DNA of 64,000 nt from Roridomyces roridus (GCA_029378245.1 JARKIF010000014.1:1302001-1366000), one strand, 5' to 3'. Shown: positions 23,539 through 35,000, counted from the first letter of the stretch. The notes: generated by a model from the sequence alone, not told the origin. Made by a program: numbers and translations.

Positions 23539-24935
23539 TTAATGCAATTTATCTACCAATTCTTGGTTACCCGCCTAGTGATCCTACTCCCGGACCCGGA
23601 TTCGGCCAGGATCGGCACCCTTCCGTCCAAGTTGCGTACCTGGGTCTCCGCAGCAGCCGCCAATGTCTTGGTACACAAGGTACACACCGTCATCTTCATA
23701 TTACTTGTCGCGTGGTAAGTGCGCCGAATGTGGCCCAATGCCGTACCATTCTGGAAATCTCCGCTACTGGAATGGGACTCCGCCGCATCCGGGAGCAGTG
23801 GCTTGAAGCAGTGACCACTGCCGTGTGGCGTCGGAAGCTCGGCATCCGCACTGCCCAGATACAGCTAATCAACAGAAATCCAAACGCTGGCTATGTCGAA
23901 CACAGGAGGATGCACAGGAATCCATGATCCTCTCTCTACTCGCCATGATTCACGACCAGAAATGTGCCGCAATACCTGCAGTAGCCAACTCAGGAGACCG
24001 CCAATTTGATTCGACAAGGTTTCTGCATTTCAGCCCAGAATGGTTTCTAACGGTTTTGGTTTACGGTAAGTAGGTGCCTTCTGCGCCCAATATAGCTTCG
24101 GTGTCTTAAACCACCCTCGTTCTTTTCCTCCATATGAGGTATTCTGATTTTCATTAACGGAACCCATGACGCAACTCAGACGCCCACGAAGTAGACCAAT
24201 TCGCCAACTATTTGCAGGTTGATTTACAGCCTTTGCTGTTGAGGCGTCGCCTGGAAGATTCTGACAGTGCAAATTCAGACCAGGCGAAATTTCCATACCC
24301 ACTTGACCTTCTCATTCGAATACTGAATCGCTTTGGGTCCACAGGCACTTGAGCTATATCTGTTTAAAACCTTGCTCTTGCAATTTGTGAGCGGGCGCAG
24401 CCGAATGTGCATTAAGTATTGCAAGTCCAATATGATCGCTTGTCAGGTTAGTTGGCCCGTCTGCAGTGTTGAATTCCAAGGCGTTGCCGGCTTCAATTCG
24501 GACAATCTCATATCTCTATGCGTCATTGCAACGAGAATGTATCAAAGGGCCCTTTATTCACTTACAGTGCGACATCCACCTCGGAGATTCAACAGAATTA
24601 CGCGCGCAGCCGGCGACGCAATATTCACTTGTAGACCCAGCGACGTTACTTGAGTACCGCGCGAATATATTCCGAGCAGCGGCCTTGGCAGTCAAGTGTT
24701 ACAGAGACTCGATGTACTAGGTAACTTTTGTAAGTACTTACCTTGCCAAGTGCCTCCGACATCTCTCAACAAGTTGTCGAAAGTTCTTTCCACTCGATGG
24801 ACGGCCGCAAGCCTCCGCATGCCACCTTTCTATCTTCGAGTCGGCTGCGCAGCTGCCGAGAAGATCTTTGACTTGATCCAAAGCCAGCAACGAACTGTCC
24901 ACAAGGAAATCGTCGCGATACCGCCAAAGCGTTAG
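23539..24935 (+). pseudogene. Decayed protein gene of unknown family
   Basis: Coding-like blocks in one direction run from MQFIYQFLVTRLVILLP (23539) to the stop after QRTVHKEIVAIPPKR (24933), but the frame changes several times without usable introns. Breaks are visible near 23700 (after VLVHK), near 23870 (INRNPNAGYVE to KSKRWLCRTQED), near 24345 (LIRILNRFG to ALELYLFKTLLL), near 24550 (RMYQRA to PFIHLQCDIHLGD) and near 24715 (KCYRD to LGNFCKYLPCQV). One convincing intron (24066-24179, GTAAGT...CTCAG) still joins in frame, which shows this was once an expressed gene. I do not recognise the family. Confidence 0.5.
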
Positions 24936-25634
24936 ACGCGCGCGTTGCAAGATAACGGCAGATTGCTTTGGCTACAGTTCCCCAGTAAACGTGTCAAGTA
25001 TGTCACAAGTCCAACGCTCAAACAGCAAACTTGTGTGCGATACCACCTGGGGCAACCGATCTCCGAGACTTTCGAACCAATTACAAGCCAAGCAGGCCGA
25101 TCCTGTGAGAACGATCCGCGTCGATCCTGTGACTCTGAGTAACTAGTTAGACTCGCGACCAGTCGGGTTTAGTCGGGTGATCACGAGACAAGCAAGGGAT
25201 CACCTTCCTAAAAGCGCAGCCACGTGAGGCGAACGCGGATGGTCACGAGCCTAACTCTGAGTCACCAGGCCCGGTCCGTCCCTCACACGTGATCGTTCAG
25301 ACTCCAACATTTGAATTTCCCTCACATCTTTTTGCCAGATACTAACTCTAGCTGTGGCCAAGTCACAACCAAAATTCGTTCTATCGAATGCTTGCGCATA
25401 ATCTCCGGGACTGGGTTCAGTCGACACTCTTTGCTGGCCAATCGCGCGGCGGCCCAGCCCGGTCAGACGACCTTCTCGTACTCGGGACCAAAAATGATTG
25501 TCGCATTCTTATGGTGACCAGACGCGGAGCATATGCACCGCAGTGATTCTTCGACCCTCCCTCGGCTATGGCATTTATTTAAACGCTGAGAGTTGCTCCA
25601 ATGAAATATTCCATCGCCACCTTCCCCCGCAATA
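24936..25634. other. Intergenic region and promoter of the Asp-box gene
   Basis: About 700 bp. The sequence 25085-25310 has several GTGATC/GATCACG words in both orientations but no regular array. A TATTTAAA element occurs close to the next gene. No gene seen. Confidence 0.4.
25576..25583 (+). promoter_or_regulatory. TATA-like element of the Asp-box protein gene
   Basis: TATTTAAA lies 51 bp before the ATG at 25635, a compact but plausible core promoter spacing for a short leader. Confidence 0.35.
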
Positions 25635-26912
25635 ATGAAGCTCTCCTCGCTCTTTTTCTCTGCTCTCAACCTTGCGGCGCTCGCTAGTGCCTATGTCGTC
25701 ACACCCTCCGTGAACACCCACCTCGAGTCCCGAGCCAACAACCTGCAGCCCACCGTCAGCAGCACCGACATTGTGCTCAGCCCCTCCGGCGGCGGGACGT
25801 ACCCCCGCATCACCCACCTCGCGGACGGCAGTCTCCTGGGAGGTTACACGGCCTTCTCAGGGTCGACGCGTATTCTTACTATTGTGCGGTCGACGGATAA
25901 TGGGAACACTTGGACTGCGTGGGGAACTGTCGCTCAGGGGACTGGCGACCTCGACAACATCGACCTCATCCAGCTGGCCAATGGGCACATCGTCGCTGCG
26001 TTCCGGAACCATGACTTGACTGGTTCGACGTATACGTTTTACAGGGTGAGTCTTGTGCTTCTTCCTACGCCCGAATATTCAATTTCCTTCGCGTAGATTA
26101 CGACTTCCGTCTCGACAGACAACGGGAAGACGTGGTCGTTCTTGTCCCAGGTCATCCAGCGTGCTCCGTCTGGTGTTAACGGTCTCTGGGAACCTTTCCT
26201 GCGGAATGCCAAAAGCGGCGCGCTACAAGGTGAGAATTTGGTCGTTTCCTAGCGTGTAAGATTCTATCTTGACACGATTTTCAGTCTTCTTCGCGTCGGA
26301 GAATGCGAGTAATGACCAGGACATTCTCATGAGCACCTCTACCGACGGCGGTCTCACCTGGACCGGTCCGATCACCGCTGCAGGTGCGTTTCCTCTTCCT
26401 CTACAAGACGTTCATGAATTCCTGACTTGACATTCGCTCGCACAGGCGCTACCACCACTGGCCGCGACGGAATGCCCGCATGTACCGACTACACCGCCAA
26501 CGGCGCCGCCCACGTCATCTGTACGTTCGAGACCACCGAAGGAACCGCGCCGTTGTTCAACGTCAAATCCGTCGTGAGCACCAACGACGGTACCTCCTGG
26601 GGCGAGCGCGCGCAGGTGTTCATCTCTGCTGGGAAGAACGCCGGCTCTCCCTTTGTCACCACCACGACAGCCGGGACGCTCGTTGCCTCGTTCATGACGG
26701 ACGAAGATAACACTGCATCCCATGCGTGGCCACAGGGAGCGTCGATGAAGATTGTCACGTCGCTCTCAACCGACCCTGCTTCGTGGGGGCAGAAGACGAC
26801 GGTGCTTCCGATTTCGTCCCTCTGGCCCAGCGTTTTCGCTCGGACGGATGGAACGGTCCTTGCTTGTGCTGATAACGGGGGCGTGCGCTGCCGCTCCGTG
26901 TCGTTCTCTTGA
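25635..26912 (+). CDS. Secreted BNR/Asp-box repeat protein (sialidase-fold hydrolase)
   Basis: Four exons with introns at about 26046-26097, 26230-26283 and 26383-26445. The signal peptide is clear (MKLSSLFFSALNLAALASA, cleavage near residue 19). Asp-box motifs of the form SxDxGxxW recur: STDNGNTWT, STDNGKTWS, STDGGLTWT and STNDGTSWG, which mark the blades of a six-bladed sialidase-type propeller. The early GGGTYPRITHLADGSLLGGY strand fits GH33/GH93-like fungal enzymes. Substrate cannot be told apart by eye: sialic acid, arabinan or another glycan are all possible. It ends with ADNGGVRCRSVSFS at the TGA at 26910. Intact and probably extracellular. Confidence 0.75.
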
Positions 26913-27488
26913 TTTATCTTATTTATTGTACGGGGATGTAATGAGAAATGTGGAACGAATCCGATTTTTGTGTTGGACCGAAAGGTGTAGAGTCAAGAAG
27001 GCATGTAGTGCTGTCATTGACACTTGTAAGCATGGTACAATGGTGCAGCGGTTGTAATGGCCCTAAACCGGGAATGTGATTGGTCCTTCTCATCGGCAAA
27101 CATCATCTGTGCGCTGTGTTCGAGTCGGCCCCCTCCAGAAAACTTGGTTTCCACAATTCTCCGCTGCGCAAGCAATGGTCCGAATTTGGAATAATCTGTC
27201 CTTGTCAGGCCAGGGAAGCAATTCTGCAATCTGCATGACTCGCCGAGTTGGTCTTCGGAGACAAGGGCCGTCTGTCAGACGCGCTGTGATTCGAGCCTTT
27301 CACAAACCTTTTGCATTTTTTCACATTTTTTTTCACATTCTTGTGATTCAAAAGACAGCGCCTTCAAGCAAAATAGCCATTCGGCTTGTCAGATACCTCT
27401 GGGACGAGTCTTTGCGGCTTCTTTCATTTTTTTCTCATTCGAAACGACCAAAGCTTTGAAAGCAATACAAAACAGCAATTCGACTTTG
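26913..27488. other. Convergent 3' region
   Basis: About 575 bp between the stops of the Asp-box gene and the ZNF511-like gene. It includes T-rich stretches (27310-27345, 27420-27440) and the 100-bp degenerate duplication described separately. Confidence 0.45.
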
Positions 27489-27505
27489 TTAGATACCTCT
27501 GGGAG
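27304..27505. repeat. Degenerate direct duplication of about 100 bp
   Basis: The segment about 27304-27405 is similar to 27405-27505. Both run from a T-rich stretch through a CAAAA-AGC block to the identical AGATACCTCTGGGA (27391 and 27491). The second copy covers the last codons of the ZNF511-like gene, so the first is an extra copy of its 3' end in the same orientation. Confidence 0.5.
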
Positions 27506-28572
27506 CCGCCCGCCCGCGACCCCTCGCACGTACTCCTCGCGGAACGTAGGCAAGAGCCTCGGACGGTGCCCCACCACGGTCCACCCATACTCCACGTCCC
27601 CTGCCACGTGCCGGCACGTGTCCATCCACCGGAATCACCTCGACGTCCATCTCATCCTTATGTCGCTGCTGTCCACCTCGCCCTCGATTGGCCTTGCCTC
27701 GCGGCACGTGTTCGTTGGAGAACCCGCCGTTCTTGCCACCACGGCCGAACCGTATTGATGGCGGGACTATGGAGAGCGCGTTTAGCGAGTCTGTTAGGGT
27801 ATCCATGCCTTCGTTCGCAGGAGGGGCCGTTGGCGCCACGGGAGACTCGTCCTCCTCATCCTCGTCGTCCTCTTCGACCAAAACAGAGTCGCGGCGTTTG
27901 TGGCCTACGGGTTGTTGCTGTTGTTCTGGTTGTGGATCGCGAGGTTTCCACTGTCCACGCATCAGACTGGCGCCTTCGCCCCACCGTTTCAAGAGACCGC
28001 CAACGCCCTTGTTGGTGACTGCGAAATAGTACTCTTTAGGGTAGCCGTGCCCCTGGATGAGGTGTAGCCGTCGTGCTTTCGGGGTGGCAAACATGCGATT
28101 GCAGGTTTCGAGATGGCATGCGAACTGGTATCTGTGGGTTAGAGAGGAAAAGCAGAGAATAAGTAGCATACGCACGATCTTCTCCCCTCGATCCTTCCTT
28201 ACAGCCGCCAGCGGGTCATGGCATTCCGTCTGATGCTAAGATTCATCGCGTTTTAACGCGCAGTGTATTCAGGGGCATAAGACTGACGATTTGCAATAAA
28301 CGCGCGTCGGGAAAGACACAATTGCAAGCGGGCTCCTCGCAGACGTGTGCGTGGTACGTCGCGTAGTGCGATTCGAGGTCTTTGGAGTTGGCGAGCGGTG
28401 TTGGAGTGTGGTTGCATGTCGGCGGGAGGGTGCAGAGTAATGGGAGCACCGTGGCCGGGTCTTCGGGTCCTGGCGTCGTGCGCTGCGCTTTGGTAGTCGG
28501 AGCGGCTACCGCGGACGTCGATGAAGACGAAGAGGAGGCCTCGGACTGGGCTCTGTGTCGCTTGAACGACAT
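27489..28572 (-). CDS. ZNF511-like C2H2 zinc-finger protein
   Basis: Three exons read from the ATG at 28572 (MSFKRHRAQSEAS). After a Ser-rich start, PLLCTLPPTCNHTPTPLANSK and ESHYATYHAHVC form the first finger, EEPACNCVFPDARLL and (after an intron ending CTTAG) HQTECHDPLAAVRKDRGEK the second, and IFACHLETCNRMFATPK, RRLHLIQGHGYPKEY the third. This order matches ZNF511/fungal homologues. The second intron uses the acceptor at the CAG just before TTCGCATGCC, which keeps the family frame. The C-terminal half is acidic, then RGRG-rich, suggesting RNA or nucleic-acid contact. It shares a 76-bp divergent promoter with the KHDC4-like gene. Function in fungi is not established. Confidence 0.75.
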
Positions 28573-28648
28573 TCGATGATGCAAGTCTGGGCCAAGCGTC
28601 GGAGTCACAGCGTGACACCTCAAAAAGTCTCTCTTCCTCCTCTCAGCC
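28573..28648. promoter_or_regulatory. Compact bidirectional promoter
   Basis: Only 76 bp separate the start codons of the minus-strand ZNF511-like gene and the plus-strand KHDC4-like gene, so both leaders and the core promoter must lie here or inside the coding sequences. A pyrimidine-rich CTCTCTTCC stretch lies just before the plus-strand ATG; no TATA box is seen. Confidence 0.5.
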
Positions 28649-29983
28649 ATGTCCTCCAAACGCAAGTGGGACCAAGCCGCGCCCGAGGCTGCCAACGAAG
28701 GCCCCGAGCCCAAAAAGCTGGAACTGAGCCTGGATGCGCAAGAAGCTGCCGCCCGTGCAGCAGCCATCGCCTCCAAAATCGCCGCTCAATTCGGTGACCT
28801 CGCAGCTGAAGAAGCCTTCTCGCAGGACGTCGACATCAACGACGTGCGCAATCGGTACATGCTCACCAAGGCCTCGACGCAGCAGGAGATTCGCCAAGAG
28901 GCAGGCGGCTCGTTGAGTACCAAGGGGACGTGGTATCCGGACCGCACAAAGGCGACGGAGAGGGACCCTCCTTTGTATCTGCACGTCACTGCGAGATCGG
29001 CCGAGATCCTCAAGAAGACCATCGACACCATTAATGAGTATATAGCTATTGATATGGGCAGTCTCGTCGAGGACAAGAAGAAGGAGAAGGTGCGTTTTCT
29101 TGGAGCTCTTTTGTGCGTGCTAAATCTTGTTTTGTTACAGCGGAAATGGCCGGAAGAGAAACTGCCTGTCGGCCTCGAGAGCATTCGGAATTTTAACATT
29201 CGCGCCAAGGTCGTTGGGCCGAGTGTACGTGTCCTCTCTACCCTCCTGCAACTCTCTGACTCTTCTTCCAGGGATCCTTTGTCAAGTACATCCAACAGGA
29301 AACGCAAACTCGCGTGCAGATTAAAGGCATCGGGTCTGGGTTCGTTGATCAAGAGACGGGTCGGGAGAGTGACGAGCCGCTCTATATTCACATCACGTAT
29401 GTCTCCCTCCACCTACTCGAACGCCGCTCACATCGACAACAGCGGCCCCGAAGAAGGCCAGGTCGCGCGCGCCAAAGTACTAACAGAAGACTTGCTCCTG
29501 GTCGTGCGATCCGAGCACGCAAAGGTGGCGACGGCGGCTCAACACGAGCAAATGGAACTCCGGCAGGCGCAGATGCAATATGCTGCTTATACCGCCATGT
29601 CTTCGGTGCGTTGTCTATACTCCAACGAAAACAGCCATTAAGTTCCATTCTAGGGCTACCAAGCGCCGCCTCCGCCATCTGGTGCTCCCCCGCCTGCACC
29701 AGGCGAACAACCCCCTCCGCCTCCAGACGGCAGTGATCCCTCTGCGCAAACCAGCCCAGAAGCCTATGCCGCCTACTGGGCCGCATACGGCTACGACGTC
29801 AACTCTGACCAATTCAAAGAGTGGGCCGCACAGCAACAGCAGCAATACAGCCAATATTACGCCCAGGGTGGCAGTGCTCCTGGTGCCGACGGTGCCGCTG
29901 CTCCTCCAGCACCAGCCCAACCAGCACCCCCGCCGCCCGACGCGCCTGCATCTCAGCCCCCACCGCCACCGCCTCCCGCATAA
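28649..29983 (+). CDS. KHDC4/BLOM7-like KH-domain RNA-binding protein
   Basis: Five exons from the ATG at 28649; introns at about 29090-29140, 29225-29271, 29399-29446 and 29605-29653. The N-terminus (KRKWDQAAPEAAN) and the Ala-rich helix AQEAAARAAAIASKIAAQF lead into DINDVRNRYMLTKASTQQEI, a strong KHDC4 signature. A KH-like region follows (KWPEEKLPVGLESIRNFNI, GSFVKYIQQETQTRVQIKGI, GSGFVD). The C-terminus is Pro/Gln/Tyr-rich (AAYWAAYGYDVNSDQFKEW, then poly-Pro). In animals the homologue associates with the spliceosome; a nuclear RNA-processing role is inferred. It ends at the TAA at 29981. Confidence 0.8.
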
Positions 29984-30193
29984 AGGGTGCGTGCGCCGCC
30001 ATCTATGCCCTTGCTCCCAGCCCCTTTCACTTGTGTATGTAGGCCGAATCCACTCCCATGTAGGTCCTACGGTCAATGCTGACTGACTGGTTTTTCTCCT
30101 TGCAGACAACGCTTGCTTGTTTGCTTTGAAGCGTCGGGCTCTTTGGTTGGTTTTTATTTCCTGTCATCTCCCAATCACAATGCGATTTGTTTT

Positions 30194-31685
30194 TTACTGT
30201 ACATCGAGTTTGCGGAATTTGGCTTGCATCCAGACGCGGTACATTTTGACTTGACGTTTGCGATTGAGGAGGAGGCGTCGGTCGATGCCTAGTTGCTCTG
30301 TGGCAAAGAGCGCGGGGGGAGGCGAGGCGAGGAGGGAGGAATGAATTACGGGTTCAGGGAGGGGCTGCGGTGGCGGCGATTCCTCGAGCGAGGGTGATAA
30401 CGGCTGGTTCTCAGCGTCTTCGGAATCATCTTCGAAAACCTCCGTGGTAGTGAGAACGGGCTCCTGCGACGGCTGTGCACGACCACCCGTGAACAGAAGA
30501 GATAGTTCGTCTGTACGAGTCTCAGCTTTGACCGGGCTAAAACGGAAGAACACGAACCCATCTCGAAAAAGTAGACCCTCGTCTTGTCGCCGCGGATGTA
30601 AAAGTTCTCGTCCAACAGCCTGCCGCCTTTGAACCGCAGCTGCGCCATATCGTACCGACCATAGTCGCGGAAGAGCAAGAGGCCGCCAGGTTTGAGTATC
30701 TGCTATGGGTGTGAAAACTACGTACGAGGATGAACGAGGTCAGGCACGAACCCGATGTACGTTGGACACAGCGCGCGCCCATTCGTCGGGGTGCAGGGCA
30801 CTGAAGACGAATACCATGATCACCAAATCGGCGCTGGCGGGCGTGACGCCCTCGGGCAGCGTTTCCGCTGTGAGGTCCCAAACATCAGCTTGGATGGTTC
30901 CGATTGGGGGAGATGTGTAGAGGGGATTCTCCTGTGGACGTGCTTTGAGGAAAGGGTAAGAGGTTGAAACGCCGAGTACGCACCTGCAGCAGCTTTATGG
31001 CTTGTTTGGAGTAGTCGTAGGCACGGAGGGAAAGTTGGGGGTTTCGATTTGCGGAGAGGAGAGGGAATATCGCGTTTCCGACGCCTTTTTGGATGTTATA
31101 ATTGCATTTGGCGTAGGTGTTGGTTTAGAACGCACCACATCCGACTTCCACTATTGAGATTGGGCCTGCCTGTAACGTAGTGAGTTATTTAATGCGGCAG
31201 AGAAGCATACATGGAAGACACACATCAGGCTCGCTGGCTGCTATGAGCTCTCGAAACTCGTTGTGCAACCATTTCCGATCCCGAAAAAAGTTGCTCGAGT
31301 TGTGTCGATAAAACAGGTCCCTGACTCTCAGCTGAGACCCTGTACCCCTGGGCGACTACGCATACTTACCAATGCCGCGCAGGCCGTTCATTGTACTTCT
31401 GCTTATCATCTTCCGGCACGGGCGCACTCCGCTGCTTCAAGAGGGACGCGGCGATGATGTCGCCTTGATCGTCTGGCGGTGGGACGTGGTCCCAGGCGTT
31501 TTGGGTCCATACTGCAGATTCGTCTGTGAGGAATCTGAGCGGGGGTGCCATTAAATCTTCAGGGGTTCGTCGACTCGGAGGAAGGGTGGTCATTACCGCG
31601 AGCCGAAGGGCGGTTTTTCCGATGCGGCGTCGTGCACTGAGGAAGTCTGCTTGAGATTCGAGGTGCTTGGAGTGTCGGTGGCCAT
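30194..31685 (-). CDS. tRNA N3-methylcytidine methyltransferase (METTL2/Trm140 family)
   Basis: Multi-exon gene from the ATG at 31685 ([16 protein letters not shown]). The family opening [21 protein letters not shown] forms when the first intron uses the CTCAG acceptor near 31532. Next come [21 protein letters not shown] and [13 protein letters not shown], then the SAM-binding motif [19 protein letters not shown]. Motif II follows as [18 protein letters not shown], then [19 protein letters not shown] and [10 protein letters not shown], all typical. The C-terminal part carries a 70-residue acidic/Pro-rich insert before [19 protein letters not shown]. The enzyme would make m3C32 in the anticodon loop of tRNA-Thr/Ser in the cytosol. 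Confidence 0.85.
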
Positions 31686-32658
31686 TGCAAGGTCTGTCCA
31701 GGGACCAGGTGAGGTTTTGAAATCAGGAAAGTGTCTAAACAGAGGTCCACAACGCGTCCTCAGTCCTGACCATCACCTTTGCACCACCTTAGAATTCAAC
31801 CGTTGTCCTGTCCACCATGTTGTGCTTTTCCAAGCCAAAGTCTCCGCCTACAACTCCGCCTCCCGACCTGCACGTTTGGCGCGAGACTGGCTTCAAGAAA
31901 CGATGTACGACCGTCGTCGACGACTAACAAAAGAAAGACGCGCATTGAGCCTCCATTTTTTGAAGGACGTTCCTCGTTGTAACCGCCCACATCCTCTTCA
32001 ACGCCATCGGAACGAGCCAGCTAACTTCTCCCCGCGTGGGCGACGCGCTCGAGTACATCACTGGGTCACCGTGGAACCTGGAGCCATTCAATTGCAAGCC
32101 GTTGGAGGAGTCAACTACGAAGACCACAAACTCGGGCTTCAAGCACCAGCTCGCTTCTCGTGCGGCTTATGTGGAGGTTGCTACCGCGAGCCGAAGGAGG
32201 AGGCGAAGCTTGTGCGGAAGGGAATAAAAAGGAGGTGATGCACGAGTGGGTCGAGAGCTCGCTATGTCCTACTGGCTTGGTGGTACCACTGGGTAAATCG
32301 CCAAGTTGTTCTTGCAAATGGTTTACTGAGCATAAGCAGGTGAGCTATCGCCCCCGACACGACTCAACCCCGCTGCCCATCCACGTCCCCGTCAATCACC
32401 TACCTACGCGATACATCTGTGTGTATAAATCACTCTGCTCCCTTTCCTTTACCGATTCTAGCTTTGCGATTCCCTGATTCTAGCTTCATGTCCGCTCTCC
32501 TCCCTCCCGCCGACGTAGCAAACCTGCCCGCAAACGCATGTCCGCCCACCCGTATTGTCTTCCTTGACATAAAGAAGTGACCCTGCCGCCCGCTCTGCTT
32601 GCGCGGCATGAAGCGCCACTGGATTCTTTATAATGTGCGGTCGTTCTAACTTACTTGT
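31686..32658. other. Intergenic region with a possible broken small gene
   Basis: About 970 bp between the divergent methyltransferase and BTB genes. It holds the small candidate at 31817-32227, described separately. GTATAAAT at 32431-32438 could be the BTB promoter's TATA box, and an 11-bp GATTCTAGCTT direct repeat occurs at about 32453 and 32475. Confidence 0.4.
31817..32227 (+). pseudogene. Possible small protein gene with an unresolved frame break
   Basis: An ATG at 31817 opens MLCFSKPKSPPTTPPPDLHV and WRETGFKKR before a stop at about 31925. From about 31970 a second frame reads FLVVTAHILFNAIGTSQL and continues through FKHQLASRAAYVEV to the TAA at 32225. A CTAAC branch-point-like word lies between them, but no GT-AG pair I tried joins the two frames. 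It is either a gene with an unusual intron, a frameshifted gene, or chance. Family unknown. Confidence 0.3.
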
Positions 32659-33518
32659 ATGGCCCACTCAAACCTTGAAAGCGTCAAGACGCATCCCAAG
32701 TATGATTTCACCGGCGGGGATCTACATGTCATCGTACGTCCTTGACTCTACTTGTTGTCTCTGCAATCGACGGTGCGTCAGGCTGAAAATACAGAATTCA
32801 TCATACACCGCTACTTTTTCGAGCGCGAGTCGGCCAAATTCCGGTCTTTGCTCTCCTCGCCGTCCCCGGGCCAGCCGCAACAAGGCAGCTCCAAGCTCAC
32901 GGCGATACGCCTGACGGAGGTCACTGTGAAGGAGTTTGAAAAGTTCTTGATGGTGTTCTACAACCCGTCCGTCTTCTCCTTACTCTTCGCACAAAGCTCA
33001 TTTTCGCTCCAGGACGTACACCCTTTACCCAAGCACGACCGCCTCTGACTGGGCATTGATCCTCGCCCTTGCCGATTCGTGGCAGTTTGCCGAGGTCGCC
33101 AAGCTCGCCATCCGCGAGCTCGAGAAATCGACCATGTCAGCCATCGAGCGCATTGTGCTGTACCAACGCCACGGTCTCAAGCTCGAGGCACCCGAGTTGG
33201 TCGTGCACTACGCGGAGGTCGGTCGGCGCGGGTTCCCGCTCGATTTACGCGAGTCGAAGATGCTGGCCCTCGACACGGTCGTGTTTCTTAATCAGGTTAT
33301 GCATGCGGTGGAGAAGGCGAAGAGTGGCGAGCCTACCAGTCCCTTGTCGCCTACGGACAATGTTGCGTTGATTAAGAGGGTCATGGAGGAGATCAATCTC
33401 AAGCATGCGCCGTCTGCAGGTAACAAATTCTTGTTGGCAGTCTATCGACACAAACTGAAAACATTCAGGAAACAACAACACTCCATCCAAACCTCGTGTG
33501 GTGTTTGGTAATAGATAG
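32659..33518 (+). CDS. BTB/POZ domain protein
   Basis: Four exons from the ATG at 32659 (MAHSNLESVKTHPKYDFTGG). The BTB core is spread over exons 1-3: YDFTGGDLHVI, then AENTEFIIHRYFFERESAKF, then AIRLTEVTVKEFEKFLMVFY and DWALILALADSWQFAEVAKL. The second half is helical (ELEKSTMSAIERIVLYQRHG) and continues to a short last exon GNNNTPSKPRVVFGNR ending at the TAG at 33516. BTB domains mediate protein-protein contacts, often as Cullin-3 adaptors; the mushroom BTB family is large and its targets are unknown. No DNA-binding motif is visible. Confidence 0.75.
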
Positions 33519-33539
33519 CGGGAGTGGTGCATACAATTA

Positions 33540-35000
33540 CTAGTTTCTCTCATAAACAAGCTGTTCTGCAATTACTTCGAGCTCCCTGTTTTGTGCCGCT
33601 TGGTACGTGACATCCAGCGACCAACCAGACCACAGATCCGCTTCGAGGTCATTGTCAATGCCCCTGTCCTCGATACGAACAAATTCGAGAGATGGCAGGG
33701 ACCTAACGAGACGCGCCGTTAGCCTCCGCATGTCAGCGTTCGCAATGAGGCATCCCGGAGTCTGCTCGTTCGGGTCTGCTTCAGAACCTTCTGGAAAGAG
33801 CAGATGTCGATGCATGTTGACCAGGTGCAAGTTTCGCAAAAATTGCAATCCAACAAGTGTCGATACGAGTTTGTCCTGAAAATCATGTGAGCCACGGGTC
33901 AAGTGCCCTTGTTTTAACTTACCGTGGCGAGCGACTGCTTCATTCCCCAACGAGGCATCTCGAGATCCAGCGATGGGAGCCGAGGCAACAACGAATGGGC
34001 TACCTTGGCAGCGGAGATTCCAGCAGCCTCCAATATGAACAAGCAGATCTGGGTCACGGCCCATTGTTCTAGTGCCACCGCCGACTCGATGCGATTTAAA
34101 GTATAGGCAGTGAAAACAGCAACCGCAGCGAGCGATTCTCTTTCCAAAGCGGTAAAGATTCGCGAGGGAAACAACATGTATGTATGTTTTCCCCAATCTG
34201 GGTTAGTGAAGTGCCCGTAGAAGCGGATAGTTTTGAGATGGGGCTGCCGTTCCACGAGATGCGGTAACCAAGAAGCGGGCTCCTTGCAGTTTTGATCCAC
34301 CTCAAGTTCCTCCATGCCTGAGAAGGGAAGTGAAGAACTGAGGGAACCGGCCTCCTCGACGCGAATGGAGAGGGTTTTAAGACCCCGCATAAAAAGTGCA
34401 TGCAGTTCCGATTCCCGAGGCTCAGAAGGATGGTGAATGGTTTTGAGGACGATTTTCGAGAGGGATACGGAGGTAGAGGATGCGAGAAAGGAAGGGTCGA
34501 TCGTGCCGTACAGTGCGACAATGGTTAGGCTGGGGTGCGCGTTGAGAGCAGAGAGTAGGTCTTGATACATCCGCGCGGCCGGCAAATGGACTACCTCCAG
34601 CGACCCAAGGCAACGAAGAAGGGCAACAAAAATTGGAATTTCATTCCCTGTCACGTCCAAGAGTTGGACTTGCCTGGGAAGAGCTGAGTGAAATGAACAC
34701 TAAAAGAAAGAGATATTAAAAAGACCTGATCAGACTCGTAAAGTCGGGGTCCTCTTGGCACTGAAAACTGAAGAGTTGTAGCCTTTCCCTGCGGATATTC
34801 AAAGTCGAGAAGAGAGGGGATAGACATAGTTGGCGGAGCGTCCTGCAGACCAGCGAGAATGATCGGATGTGGCGAAGTGAAGCACAAAGAAAAGTATCTC
34901 CTCCGAATATGCTCCGGGTTTTAAAGGGTGGTCGTAGCTCATGGAGAAGGTTTATAATAACGAGCAGCAGTTCTGGAGGTAGAGAGAGAAGACAAGGCAT
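33540..35000 (-). CDS. F-box-like protein
   Basis: Read from the ATG at 35000: MPCLLSLPPELLLVIINLLHEL is an F-box start, followed by RHIRSFSLVCRTLRQLC, the typical fungal continuation. An intron near 34687-34725 and a second near 33871-33922 interrupt the gene. The body (about 400 residues) has scattered Leu-rich segments (LRCLGSLEVVHLP, LMRGLKTLSIRVEE-like, VGLQFLRNLHLVNMH) and ends ELEVIAEQLVYERN at the TAG at 33540. It is presumed to be an SCF ubiquitin-ligase receptor. The stop lies only 21 bp from the end of the convergent BTB gene. Confidence 0.65.
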
